A DNA stretch of 64,000 nt from Myxococcus xanthus (lineage in GTDB: Bacteria > Myxococcota > Myxococcia > Myxococcales > Myxococcaceae), in assembly GCF_900106535.1 (NCBI RefSeq), contig NZ_FNOH01000003.1, forward strand, positions 1 through 64,000. The letters are read 5' to 3'. Each line of letters begins with the position of its first letter. The stretch's first letter is position 1. The notes under the pieces were generated by a model. That model saw only the letters and a program-made list of their open reading frames with translations, made no database searches and was not told where the DNA came from. Shown here one piece after another: positions 54,301-62,659 of this stretch. A program made the position numbers and the translations under genes.

Positions 54301-54912
54301 CTAGTCCTCCAGCCTACCCTTCCCCTGCCGGAGGATTTCAAGTGAATCGCCGATGAGTGAAATCACGGTCGACGGTTCATTGAGCGTCACGCCCCCGTCA
54401 AGGATGAGGTCCAGGCCGTGTCCCAGATCGGCCTTGATATCCTTTGCGTCCGTGAGGGGCTCACCCTCCGTATTGGTCGCGGAGGTCGTCACCAGAGGGC
54501 GGCCCAGGGCTCGGGTCAGCTCGCGAACGAGCGCGGAGTCCGGCACCCGGATGCCCACCTGCTTCTGCTTGGACATCATCAGGTCCGGCACCAGACGCGT
54601 CGCTTCCAGGATGAAGGTGAACGCACCCGGAGTGAGGCTCTTCATGGTCCGGTACGCGAAGTTGCTCACGTGCGCGTAGCGCGCCACGTCCGACAGGTCG
54701 GGGCAGAGAAAGGACAGGGGCTTCTTCTTGTCGCGTCCCTTGAGCTGGTACAGCCGCTCGATGCCCTTCTTGGAGCTCAAGTCGCAGCCGAGCCCGAAGT
54801 ACGTGTCCGTCGGGTAGGCCAGCAGGCCGCCGCGCTCCAGCACCTCCACCGCTCGCTGGATGTGGCGGGGTGATGGGTGCTCCGTGTCCACCTCGAGGAT
54901 GGGTGCGGCCAT
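54301..54912 (-). CDS. Sua5/YciO/YrdC family protein, YciO-type
   Basis: Probable L-threonylcarbamoyladenylate synthase-like protein; the family makes the activated intermediate of the tRNA t6A modification. At 203 residues it has the single YrdC domain: GGLLAYPTDTYFGLGCDL, KGRDKKKPLSFLCPDLS, GAFTFILEATRLVPDL, VGIRVPDSALVREL and PLVTTSATNTEGEP. The LSFLCPDLS and TPGAFTFIL features resemble YciO more than TsaC, so its activity in t6A synthesis is less certain. GGAGG lies just before the ATG at 54912. It follows the antiporter pair by 53 bp. Confidence 0.88.
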   Translation of the reverse strand: MAAPILEVDTEHPSPRHIQRAVEVLERGGLLAYPTDTYFGLGCDLSSKKGIERLYQLKGRDKKKPLSFLCPDLSDVARYAHVSNFAYRTMKSLTPGAFTFILEATRLVPDLMMSKQKQVGIRVPDSALVRELTRALGRPLVTTSATNTEGEPLTDAKDIKADLGHGLDLILDGGVTLNEPSTVISLIGDSLEILRQGKGRLED

Positions 54913-54965
54913 GATGTCCTCCGTGCCTCCTGTGACTGCTGCTGAAGGTGTGGATGCCTGACAGC

Positions 54966-56264
54966 CTATGCCGTTCCCTGCGCGTCGTCCGCGCGGATCT
55001 CCCCGGAGGCCGCCAAGGCGCGCCGGGTGAGGACCGGCCCCACCAGCTCGTGGGCGGTAATCATGGCGACGATGAGCACCTCCACCTGGGGGCCAAAGGT
55101 CGGAAATGTCCTGGACACCAGGGCCGCCAGGCCAAACGTCACGCCCGCCTGGGAGATGAGTCCCATCCACAGGTAGCGCTTGAGCCGCGGGTCGTCCGCT
55201 GGGGCGAAGCGGCGGCAGGAGAGCCAGATGGCCACGCCGCGCAGCGCGACCAGCAACATCGCCGCCGGCCCCACCGTCAGCAGGGAGTCCAGCTTCAGCC
55301 CCGCGCCCGCCGCGGCGAAGAAGAGCGCGAACACTGGCAGCCCCGCCTGTTGGATGGCGTTGTGGATGCGCTCGCCCGCGTGCTCATCCAGGTTCGCGAT
55401 GAGCGCCCCCGCCGCCAGCGACACCAACAGCGGGGACAGGTGCAGGCGCGTGCCCCCTTCCGCCGCGGCGAAGCACAGGCCCACCAGGAACAGCGGCAGC
55501 TCCTGCTTCACGCCGCGCATGTAGACGAGCATGCCCACGGCCAGCACCAGCCCCACCACCACCGAGCCGAACAGCTCCCACCCCACCCCGCCCAGCAGCT
55601 CCGTCACGTCCAGCCCGCCGCCGAAGCTCGCCTTCGTCAGGCCCGCGGCCAGCGCGAAGGCCACCATCACCAGCAAGTCGCCGATGATGACCAGCGCCAT
55701 CAGGAACTCCGTGAAGGCGCCGCGCGCGCTCGTCTCCTGGACGATGGCGATGGTGACGGTGGGCGAGAATGACACCACCACCGTGGACAGCAGCGCGCTG
55801 ACCGCCAGCGCCTGGGGCACCGTCATGTCCGCCAGGAAGGGCAGCAGGGGCTTGAGCGCGAAGGTGGCCCCGAAGCACACCAGGAAGGTGACGCCGCACA
55901 CGGCCGCGCACAGCAAGGCCACGCGCGCGCCCACGCGGCGGATGAGCCCCAACCGGAGCTCCGTGCCGGCCACCAGCGCGATGAGGCTCACCGCCAGCCC
56001 CTTCACCAGCTCCAGCCCCTTCACGCCCGCGTTCGGGATGAAGCCCAGTGCATAGGGCCCCACCGCCACGCCCACCAGCAGGTAACCGGTGAGGCGAGGC
56101 AGGCCCAGGCCCTTGGCCACCTTTCCCGCGAACAGGCCGCACAACAGCAGCGCGCCCGCCGCCAGCATCACCGGTGTTCCCGAGTCCGCCCGGAGCACCT
56201 GTGCCCGGCTGATGATGGCCAGGAGCACCATCAACAGCAGCAGCCGGATGACCGCGCCCGTCAT
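54966..56264 (-). CDS. Cation/proton antiporter, second of a pair
   Basis: Na+/H+ or K+/H+ exchanger of the CPA superfamily, 432 residues with about 12 hydrophobic segments. LTGYLLVGVAVGPYALG is the usual TM2-3 signature. The central region LLSTVVVSFSPTVTIAIVQE followed by ALVIIGDLLVMVAFAL contains the single Asp expected in the ion-binding unwound helices. No TrkA-N or other cytoplasmic regulatory domain follows. It overlaps the upstream antiporter gene by four bases (ATGA), suggesting that the two assemble as a heterodimer, unlike common homodimeric antiporters. Confidence 0.88.
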   Translation of the reverse strand: MTGAVIRLLLLMVLLAIISRAQVLRADSGTPVMLAAGALLLCGLFAGKVAKGLGLPRLTGYLLVGVAVGPYALGFIPNAGVKGLELVKGLAVSLIALVAGTELRLGLIRRVGARVALLCAAVCGVTFLVCFGATFALKPLLPFLADMTVPQALAVSALLSTVVVSFSPTVTIAIVQETSARGAFTEFLMALVIIGDLLVMVAFALAAGLTKASFGGGLDVTELLGGVGWELFGSVVVGLVLAVGMLVYMRGVKQELPLFLVGLCFAAAEGGTRLHLSPLLVSLAAGALIANLDEHAGERIHNAIQQAGLPVFALFFAAAGAGLKLDSLLTVGPAAMLLVALRGVAIWLSCRRFAPADDPRLKRYLWMGLISQAGVTFGLAALVSRTFPTFGPQVEVLIVAMITAHELVGPVLTRRALAASGEIRADDAQGTA

Positions 56265-57481
56265 GCCGCCACCTTGTCGCTGTCAGCCGGGTTCTCGGAA
56301 ATGCTGCGGGGCGGGTCCACCACGTACTGGAAGGCCTGGCCCGCCAGCAGCTCGTTCACCACCGCGCCCATCACCACCACGTCCAGCACGCGCCGCGACA
56401 GCCCTCCCGGCACGAGCATCCCGTACTCCGCCACCAGGCACAGCGCCAGACCGCCCTGGGCGATCAGCGCGTAGCCCAGCCGGGGTGGCAACACGAGCGT
56501 CTGCTGCACCAGCCGCCGCGCGAACCGGCCGCCCAGCATCTTCCCCAGGAAGCGCAGGCCCACGAAGGCGGGCATCAGCACCCAGGCCCAGTAGTCCCGC
56601 GCATGCACCGCGCAGCCCACGAGGAACACGAGCACCAGGAACACGGGCCGCTCCACCCGGCCCAACGCGCGCGCCACGCGCTCCGAGGTGCGGCCTCCCA
56701 CCACCGCCAGCGTCGCCCCACACGCCACGCCCGCCAGCAAGGGCGACACCCGCAGGTACGCCGCCGCGCCGCTCACCAACACCACGCCGCCCAGCGTCAC
56801 CGTGGTCAGCTCCGCCAGGTCCTTCAACGAATGCGTGAGGAAGGCCAGCAGCGCCCCACACATGACGCCCAGCAGCAAGGCCAGACACACCAGCCCCAGG
56901 CCTTCGCCCACGTTGCTGGCGGCGCCGATCATCAACGCCAGCGCCAGCACGCCCAGACCCACCGCGTCATCCAGCATGGTGAGCAGCGCCACGCCCAGGC
57001 CGCGCGCCCGGTCCAGGCGCCCCGCGCGCCATGCGAGCACGGCCGAGTGCCCCGAAGAAAGACTGGCCGCCGCCCCCAACATCGCCGCCGCGCCCACCGC
57101 GCCGAGCAGCCCCCGGGCGGACGTGAAGACGAGCGGCACCAGCAATGGCAGCGCGACGAAGAAGAAGGCTGTTCCGGAGTGCGCCAGCCCCGACAGGTAG
57201 ACGGACCGCGGCAACAGGCGCAGCAGCCGGGGCTCCAGGTTCAGGCCCAGCAGCACGCCCGCGGTGCCCAACCCCAGCGCCATCACCGGGCGCATGGCCT
57301 CCAGGTGCCGCTCGGTGAGCACCCCTGCTACGGAAGGCCCCAGGAAGATGCCGAGCAGAACGAAGAGAAAGCCGCTGGCCGCCAGTCTCGCCAGCGCTGG
57401 AAAGCGCCCCGGGTCCAGCGCACGGCTGGAGGCGAGCAGCGACAGCGCCGCGATGGATAGGAAGACGAGCAGCGCTTGCAC
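56261..57481 (-). CDS. Cation/proton antiporter, first of a pair
   Basis: CPA-type antiporter of 406 residues, about 12 hydrophobic segments. SGFLFVLLGIFLGPSVAG corresponds to the TM2-3 signature. ALLTMLDDAVGLGVLAL carries an Asp-Asp pair, typical of electrogenic exchangers, whereas the paired protein has a single Asp. GAAASLSSGHSAVLAW replaces the usual SS/TD unwound motif. It follows the PII-like gene by 32 bp and overlaps the second antiporter by four bases. Likely located in the inner membrane; ion unknown. Confidence 0.88.
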   Translation of the reverse strand: MQALLVFLSIAALSLLASSRALDPGRFPALARLAASGFLFVLLGIFLGPSVAGVLTERHLEAMRPVMALGLGTAGVLLGLNLEPRLLRLLPRSVYLSGLAHSGTAFFFVALPLLVPLVFTSARGLLGAVGAAAMLGAAASLSSGHSAVLAWRAGRLDRARGLGVALLTMLDDAVGLGVLALALMIGAASNVGEGLGLVCLALLLGVMCGALLAFLTHSLKDLAELTTVTLGGVVLVSGAAAYLRVSPLLAGVACGATLAVVGGRTSERVARALGRVERPVFLVLVFLVGCAVHARDYWAWVLMPAFVGLRFLGKMLGGRFARRLVQQTLVLPPRLGYALIAQGGLALCLVAEYGMLVPGGLSRRVLDVVVMGAVVNELLAGQAFQYVVDPPRSISENPADSDKVAA

Positions 57482-57513
57482 AGCCCGTGCTTATAACGAC
57501 GGGGCGCTTCCCG

Positions 57514-57852
57514 TCACGACCGGCGATGCGTGGGCGCGGAAATCACTGGCATGGCGACCAGCCGTCCCATGGGCGGCTCGTCCGCGTCCATTTCCAGTTG
57601 GACGCGCTGCACCAACCGTTCCATCTCCTCGGCGGGCAGGCCTGGCAACAAGCTCACCAGGATGACGCGATCGTCATCGGCGCCCAACGCCAGACTGCGG
57701 AGCCCCGCGAACACGGGGACCTCGGCGGATAACGCCGCCGCCGCGCTCCGAGCCCGCACCACCAACGGCTCCGGGATACCGAACTCCCGGAGCCGGCGGA
57801 TGGCCCGCTCGGTTCCTTCCAACTGTTCGAGGAACGTGATGACCAAGTACAC
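57514..57852 (-). CDS. Small PII-like (ferredoxin-fold) protein ahead of the antiporters
   Basis: A 112-residue protein with a GTG start. The predicted order is strand (YLVITFLEQ), helix (GTERAIRRLREFGIPEP), strand, long loop, strand (DDRVILVSLLPG), helix (AEEMERLVQRVQLEM) and strand (GRLVAMPVI). This beta-alpha-beta-beta-alpha-beta layout with a T-loop-sized insertion is that of PII-like signalling proteins, several of which regulate adjacent ion transporters. No canonical PII signature is present, so assignment rests on fold and position 32 bp before the antiporter pair. It may sense a nucleotide or the ion and gate transport. Confidence 0.6.
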   Translation of the reverse strand: MYLVITFLEQLEGTERAIRRLREFGIPEPLVVRARSAAAALSAEVPVFAGLRSLALGADDDRVILVSLLPGLPAEEMERLVQRVQLEMDADEPPMGRLVAMPVISAPTHRRS

Positions 57853-57898
57853 GCGGCCCTCTTAGTCGGTCCGCGAGTCTGGCGCCACGCTCGCGGTG

Positions 57899-58360
57899 CT
57901 ACTCGTTCTGGCCCGGCCCCGCCGGCTCTCCGGAAGAAGGGGGGGTGGATGGCGCCGGCGCCGCACCCTCCTGGGGCGGAGCACCTGCCGCGCCCTCCTG
58001 CGCCGCCATGGCGGCCCGCGCGGCCCGCTTGCCCTCTTCGATGAGCTTCTTCACCTTCTGCCCACCCTTGCGGCCAATCTCCTCGTAGAAGTTCGGCCCC
58101 CGGGTGGCCTTCACCCTGTCGCCACCCTTCTTGCCGATCTCCTCGTAGAACTTGGCGCCGCGCTCGGCCTTCACCGTCTCGCCGCCCTTGCGGCCAATCT
58201 CCTCGTAGAAGGAGCGACCGCGCTCGGCCTTCACCGTGGCGCCGCCCTTGCGGCCGATCGTCTCGTAGAACTCGCGACCGCGTTCGTTCCGGACCGTCTC
58301 GCCACCCTTCCGGCCCGCTTCGGCCACCGTCATGCTGCCCTTGTTGTCCTTGTCCGACAT
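57899..58360 (-). CDS. KGG-repeat stress protein
   Basis: A 153-residue hydrophilic protein with five to six tandem units of about 18 residues, each FYEEIGRKGGETVKAERG or a close variant (IGRKGG and IGKKGG are invariant). These are KGG repeats as in Bacillus GsiB and plant Em/LEA proteins, linked to general stress, desiccation and sporulation. Such proteins are unstructured in solution and protect macromolecules. The start at 58360 has GAGGAGA upstream. The C-terminus is Ala/Pro/Gly-rich. In a spore-forming myxobacterium a role in stress or spore survival is plausible. Confidence 0.9.
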   Translation of the reverse strand: MSDKDNKGSMTVAEAGRKGGETVRNERGREFYETIGRKGGATVKAERGRSFYEEIGRKGGETVKAERGAKFYEEIGKKGGDRVKATRGPNFYEEIGRKGGQKVKKLIEEGKRAARAAMAAQEGAAGAPPQEGAAPAPSTPPSSGEPAGPGQNE

Positions 58361-58669
58361 TTCCCTATCTCCTCTCGTGACTACCCCAGCCCTCGCCTTG
58401 GTGCCCCTTGCCTGAAACCTTGGGACGGAAGCGCCCCGATGCAAGCAAGCTCCGTACACCGCCAGCCGTTCACGCCTGATACGCCACACGAAAACACCTG
58501 TGATTTCGTGGGTTTCGCAACGCCTGCCGAGCTTTCGGACCGGGCGGCGGGCTGCCCGGCCGGACGCTTTCATGTTGGAAACACCCCACTGCACATTGCG
58601 GATTCCCGAAGCCACCTTCACTTTCAGGCCCACGGCGCGGCGGAAGTGGGGCCGCGGGGGAGATACGGC
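58361..58669. other. Divergent promoter region, KGG protein / VTT-domain protein
   Basis: About 310 bp without a gene. It should hold the promoters of both flanking genes. No consensus sigma-54 or sigma-70 element or strong hairpin was found by eye. Confidence 0.45.
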
Positions 58670-59419
58670 GTGGCGCAGTCGGTGAAGACCTGGCTCCGGG
58701 TGTTGGCCCCGATGCTCGTCTCAATGGGGGGGCTTGTCGCACTCCGGCTGCTCGGGCCGGACTTCGTCGACCAGCAGCGCCTCGCCAGTTGGTTGGAGCC
58801 CTTCGGGAAGTGGGCGCCTATTGCATACATCGGCTTCCTTGCCATCCGGCCCGTGACACTGCTTCCGGGTCAGCTGCTGACGGCCGTGGGCGGGATGATG
58901 TTTGGCACGCTCGCAGCGACCCTCTATTCACTAACGGGCGGCTTGCTGTCGGGCCTGCTGCTTTTCGCGGCGGCGCGCAAGTTGGGCACCGGGCTCATGA
59001 AGCGCCTGGCTGGCAGCAAGTACCCCGCACTGGTGCGGGCGGCGAGGCGGCATGACTTCCTCTTCGCCTTCACCGCCTGCATCAATCCGCTGTGCCCCAC
59101 CGACGTGATGCTGGCGGCGGCGGCGGCGAGCGGAGCGCGGCTGACGCCCACGCTGGCCGGCGCCTTGATTGGCACCCTTCCTGGCACCTTCCTCACGGCG
59201 CAGCTCGGCAGTGGTCTGGCCCAGGGCCGCACGACGATGACGGCGGTCGCCGCCGCGGGCCTGGTGGTGTCGCTGGTGCTCGGCGCCTACATCGGGCGGC
59301 GCTTCTACAAGGAGCTCAACGAAGACGCGCCGGAGCCACAGCCACGCGCGGAGCCGCCGCCGCCCGCGCGACGCCCCATCCGTCATTCCGAAGAGACGGC
59401 CAAGCCCGCGGCGGTCTAG
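58670..59419 (+). CDS. VTT-domain (DedA/TVP38-like) membrane protein
   Basis: Inner-membrane protein of the VTT/SNARE-associated (DedA, TVP38/TMEM64) superfamily; relatives transport or scramble lipids and maintain membrane potential. The GTG at 58670 has GGGGGAG seven bases upstream; GTG 58682 is an alternative. The 249-residue protein has the hallmark RPVTLLPGQLLTAVGGMMFG and GLLSGLLLFAAARKLG, then FAFTACINPLCPTDVMLAAAA, which matches the TVP38 pattern with Pro and Asp. Four to six membrane segments precede a Pro/Arg-rich tail. Its stop shares CTAG with the convergent patatin gene. Confidence 0.9.
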   Translation: MAQSVKTWLRVLAPMLVSMGGLVALRLLGPDFVDQQRLASWLEPFGKWAPIAYIGFLAIRPVTLLPGQLLTAVGGMMFGTLAATLYSLTGGLLSGLLLFAAARKLGTGLMKRLAGSKYPALVRAARRHDFLFAFTACINPLCPTDVMLAAAAASGARLTPTLAGALIGTLPGTFLTAQLGSGLAQGRTTMTAVAAAGLVVSLVLGAYIGRRFYKELNEDAPEPQPRAEPPPPARRPIRHSEETAKPAAV

Positions 59420-60360
59420 GCATGCATGGGGGGCTCCGGGAAGAGCTCCACGCGGCGCTGCACGCGCTCCCCTGGGCCCACGCCCGTGGGCAGTGAGACG
59501 GCCCGGGCCATCTCCTCACCGTGTCGCAGCCGCATCCGGATCACCTCCGGCGCGAAGTCCAACATGTCCCCCATGGGCCGTGCGGGCTCGATGACGGTGA
59601 TGCGACAGTACCGGTAGGGCACCCCATCCGGACGCCGCACGGTGAGCCCCGCGTCGTAGGCCTGACGGACGATGTCGTTGATGCGCACGAAGGCATCCAC
59701 GTCATTGAGCAAGATTTCGTTGAGGGTGATGTCGGCGAGGCTGCGCGTGGCCACCTCCAGGAGATTGGCCGGCGGCTTCGCCCGTTCGACCTGGGATGGT
59801 GAGCAGACGATGACGACGATTTCCGTCGGGCCGAACTCCAGCGCATCCCCCAGGGGCGTGGCGTTGCGCAGTCCGCCGTCGACCAGGGCCGTCGCGCCCA
59901 CCGGCTCCCAGAGGATGGGCAACGTCGAGCTCTGCCAGACGGCGTCCAGGAAGTCCCTCGAGTCGCTGGGCACCAGCTCGTAGTTGCCAGAGACCAGGGA
60001 CACGCGCCCCACGTGGGCGGGCACCCGAAAGCGGTGTCCGGCGAGGTGCCGCTGGATCAGCTCCCGCATGGGCGTGTTGTCGTACAGCCCCAGTTTGCGG
60101 AACAGGCCCACGCGCAGGGCGATGAGCGGCCACGGCAGCTTCCGGTAGAGGTCCGCCTCGCGGATGTTCAACCAGATGTCATTCAGCGCCCGGTAGGAGT
60201 GCTGGGCCAGCAGCGCGGCGTTCAGGGCCCCCACGGACACGCCGAAGATGCGCTCCCAGCGGAAGCCGTGGACCTCCCGGAGGACGCGCTCGGCGCCGAC
60301 CTGGAAGGCTCCCTTGGCCCCACCGCCGGACAGTACGAGCGTTGCGGGACGATCCTTCAT
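59416..60360 (-). CDS. Patatin-like phospholipase
   Basis: Serine lipid hydrolase with a Ser-Asp dyad. The 314-residue protein has the oxyanion motif LVLSGGGAKGAFQVG, the nucleophile in IFGVSVGALNAALLAQ (GxSxG) and the dyad Asp in ALVDGGLRNATPL (DGG). No signal peptide or RTX repeats are present, so it appears cytoplasmic or delivered by another route. The start at 60360 follows GGAGG. It is divergent from the NTF2-like gene across 188 bp. Phospholipid or acyl-lipid substrate is expected. Confidence 0.92.
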   Translation of the reverse strand: MKDRPATLVLSGGGAKGAFQVGAERVLREVHGFRWERIFGVSVGALNAALLAQHSYRALNDIWLNIREADLYRKLPWPLIALRVGLFRKLGLYDNTPMRELIQRHLAGHRFRVPAHVGRVSLVSGNYELVPSDSRDFLDAVWQSSTLPILWEPVGATALVDGGLRNATPLGDALEFGPTEIVVIVCSPSQVERAKPPANLLEVATRSLADITLNEILLNDVDAFVRINDIVRQAYDAGLTVRRPDGVPYRYCRITVIEPARPMGDMLDFAPEVIRMRLRHGEEMARAVSLPTGVGPGERVQRRVELFPEPPMHA

Positions 60361-60548
60361 GGCACGCCTCCTGGGAAATGGACCTGGCGCAGATGGATAG
60401 GGGCGTGCCAGCGCGGCGGGAATCACCCCGGGGCGTGGGCCCCTGTCCACCGTCCCTCGGGTTCCCGGGGCACCTCGGACGGCAACTTCCATGCACCACC
60501 GGCCGGAAGCCTCTCTAGGATGGGCGGATTCACTCCTCCGGAGCTTCG

Positions 60549-61172
60549 ATGATCCGCTTGCCTGGCTGTTGTGTGGTGGCGCTGCTGCTCGCGTTCCTGC
60601 CGTCCGCGGTGCTGGCCCAGCAGCCCACCGCGGACGCCGCCATCCATGACGCACTGCGCGTCCTCAAGCAGGAGATGGAAGACGCCCTCAACGCCCAGGA
60701 CATCGACCGGCTGCTGAGCCACCTGCACCCGGATGTCTCCTTCACCACGATGAACAACGACGTGCGCGTGGGGAAGGAATCCATCCGCGCGTACTACGAT
60801 GAGATGATGCGCGGGCCGAATCGCGTCGTGGACCGCATCCAGGCGAAGTTCGAGGTGGATGACCTGACCCGCCTGTACGGCGACACCGGCATCGCGCGCG
60901 GCTCGTCGCGGGACCACTACGTCCTCACGGACGGCACGGACATCGTCATCGACGGCCGGTGGACCTGCACCCTGGTCCGGGAGGGCGACCGCTGGCGGAT
61001 CGCCGCGTTCCACTACTCCACCAACGTCTTCGACAATCCCCTCCTCACGCGGGTGAAGCACCTCGCGCTCGCGGGAGCGACGGTCATCGGACTTGGCGCG
61101 CTCGTGGCGGGCGCGGCCATCGGCCGGAGGCTGCGGCGCCGAAGCCCCGGGCCCACCCCTCACGCGCCCTGA
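60549..61172 (+). CDS. Exported NTF2/SnoaL-like protein with C-terminal membrane anchor
   Basis: A 207-residue protein: signal peptide (LPGCCVVALLLAFLPSAVLA), an NTF2-like cone domain (residues 30-160; LNAQDIDRLLSHLHPDVSF, NDVRVGKESIRAYYDEMM, GRWTCTLVREGDRWRIAAF) of DUF4440/SnoaL type, and a C-terminal membrane segment (LALAGATVIGLGALVAGAA) followed by Arg residues. The domain thus faces the periplasm. NTF2-like domains bind small hydrophobic ligands or act as isomerases. It converges with the prenyl-synthase fusion gene, overlapping its 3' end by 13 bp, but is on the other strand. Confidence 0.8.
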   Translation: MIRLPGCCVVALLLAFLPSAVLAQQPTADAAIHDALRVLKQEMEDALNAQDIDRLLSHLHPDVSFTTMNNDVRVGKESIRAYYDEMMRGPNRVVDRIQAKFEVDDLTRLYGDTGIARGSSRDHYVLTDGTDIVIDGRWTCTLVREGDRWRIAAFHYSTNVFDNPLLTRVKHLALAGATVIGLGALVAGAAIGRRLRRRSPGPTPHAP

Positions 61173-62659
61173 AGCCGGCGGGCCGTCACCTCGGCCAGGA
61201 AGGGATGGCGCCGGGGAAGGCGCTTGCGCCAGAACGACTCGATGGAGCGGTGGAAGAGGCGCAGCAACGCCAGCCCCGGACGGCCCTCCAGCGCCGCCAA
61301 CTGGCCGGCTGTGCCATCCAGCAACGCCCTGGCCCGGACGTGCTCCGCCGTCATCCATGCGCGGCCCGCCTCCGTTCCCAGCAGCGCGTCGATGTCCGTC
61401 GGATCCGCGCCGTCGCCACGGACAGCCGCCGCGACCTCTTCCGGAACGTTGTAGAGCCCCTGGGCCAGGTCCTCTCGCAGGTCCCGCATCACCGAGCACC
61501 AGCCGAAGGCCTCCATCAGCGCGGGCGCGTCCTCGGCCCGGACGCCCGCCCCGGCGACGTGCAGCATCAAATCCACCGACAAGCAGAACGTGTCGCGTTG
61601 CTGCGCGCGAAGCGCCTCCGCGCTCCACCACTGTCCGGCCTTCACCCGCTCCCGGTCCTTGCGCATCGTCCGCACCAGCGCGAAGACCTGGGCGCGGGCC
61701 GTGTCGTCTCCCAACTGCTCGAGCAGCACGCGCCCCAGCGTGGCCGCCGTCCCCCGGTCCTCCCCTCGCCCGGACTCCAGCTCCCAGAGGAGCGCGTCCA
61801 CCCAGTCGAGCGGCTCTCCGTCCACCGCGCGGTCCCCATCCAGCACGTCGTCCACCAGTTGGAGGAAACAGAAGCCCACCCGCGCCCCCCGAGCCTCGCG
61901 CCACCACCGGCTCACCGCGTAGCGGTAGAGCACCAGGGCAATCAGCCCGTAACGCAGGTGACGCCGCGCGAAGCGATAGGACTCCCGGGCGCACAAGGCT
62001 TCGACTCGCAGGGCCTCGAGGAACGCCGTGCGGCGCGCCCAGGGAGCCACCCACCGCCAGGTGCCCCAGGCCAGCAACGCCCCCGCGACCACGTCCACCA
62101 CGTGGTGCTCGTGGATGAGCAACGTCGACGCCGCGATGGCCAGCGCCCACAGGCCGAAGAGGATACGCCCCAGCACGCCGGCCCGCTCCGCGTAGGCCAG
62201 GGCCGCCGTGCACGCGAAGGCCACGTGGAGGGACGGCAGGTAGTTCCGCTCCAGGTTCAGCGTGTCCGCCAGTTGGAAGACGCCCGCCCAGGCCCCCTCC
62301 ACGGCGCGCGGCGGCCAGGCCACCTCCACCGGGAAGAGGAGGAAGCACACGGCCGCGAGCGCTGTCTCCACACACAGCGCCAGCGCGAAGGGCACCATGT
62401 CCCGCCACGTCCGGAAGACGAAGAGGGACAGCAGGAGCAGCACGTCCATGCTGACGTAGACCAGCGCCCAGGGCGGCATGAACGGGATGTGGCGCTCGAA
62501 GGACAGCTCCACCCGGAGGCCCCCGGTGTAGAAGCCCGTGAGCCAGCTCGCGCCGCCGTAGACCGCCACGAAGAACAGGGCGAAGCCCGTGGCCATGGCG
62601 GCCGTGAGGGACAGCTCCTCCTTGCGTGGCCACCCGAACAACGCGGGACGTGGGCTCAT
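61160..62659 (-). CDS. PAP2 domain fused to squalene/phytoene-synthase-like domain
   Basis: A 499-residue bifunctional candidate. Residues 15-205 form a six-helix PAP2/Aur1-type membrane domain with YLPSLHVAF (S143, H145) and LIHEHHVVDVVAG (H186, D189), the phosphatase triad. Residues 225-499 form a trans-isoprenyl head-to-head-type synthase domain with the first Asp motif QLVDDVLDGD (D270, D271, D274) and the second MRDLREDLAQGLYNVP (D393, D397). Both diphosphate-binding motifs are complete, so it is probably active on prenyl diphosphates. The fusion would tether the synthase to the membrane beside a lipid-phosphatase. ATG at 62659 overlaps the desaturase stop (TGATG). Exact product unknown. 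Confidence 0.85.
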   Translation of the reverse strand: MSPRPALFGWPRKEELSLTAAMATGFALFFVAVYGGASWLTGFYTGGLRVELSFERHIPFMPPWALVYVSMDVLLLLSLFVFRTWRDMVPFALALCVETALAAVCFLLFPVEVAWPPRAVEGAWAGVFQLADTLNLERNYLPSLHVAFACTAALAYAERAGVLGRILFGLWALAIAASTLLIHEHHVVDVVAGALLAWGTWRWVAPWARRTAFLEALRVEALCARESYRFARRHLRYGLIALVLYRYAVSRWWREARGARVGFCFLQLVDDVLDGDRAVDGEPLDWVDALLWELESGRGEDRGTAATLGRVLLEQLGDDTARAQVFALVRTMRKDRERVKAGQWWSAEALRAQQRDTFCLSVDLMLHVAGAGVRAEDAPALMEAFGWCSVMRDLREDLAQGLYNVPEEVAAAVRGDGADPTDIDALLGTEAGRAWMTAEHVRARALLDGTAGQLAALEGRPGLALLRLFHRSIESFWRKRLPRRHPFLAEVTARRLQGA

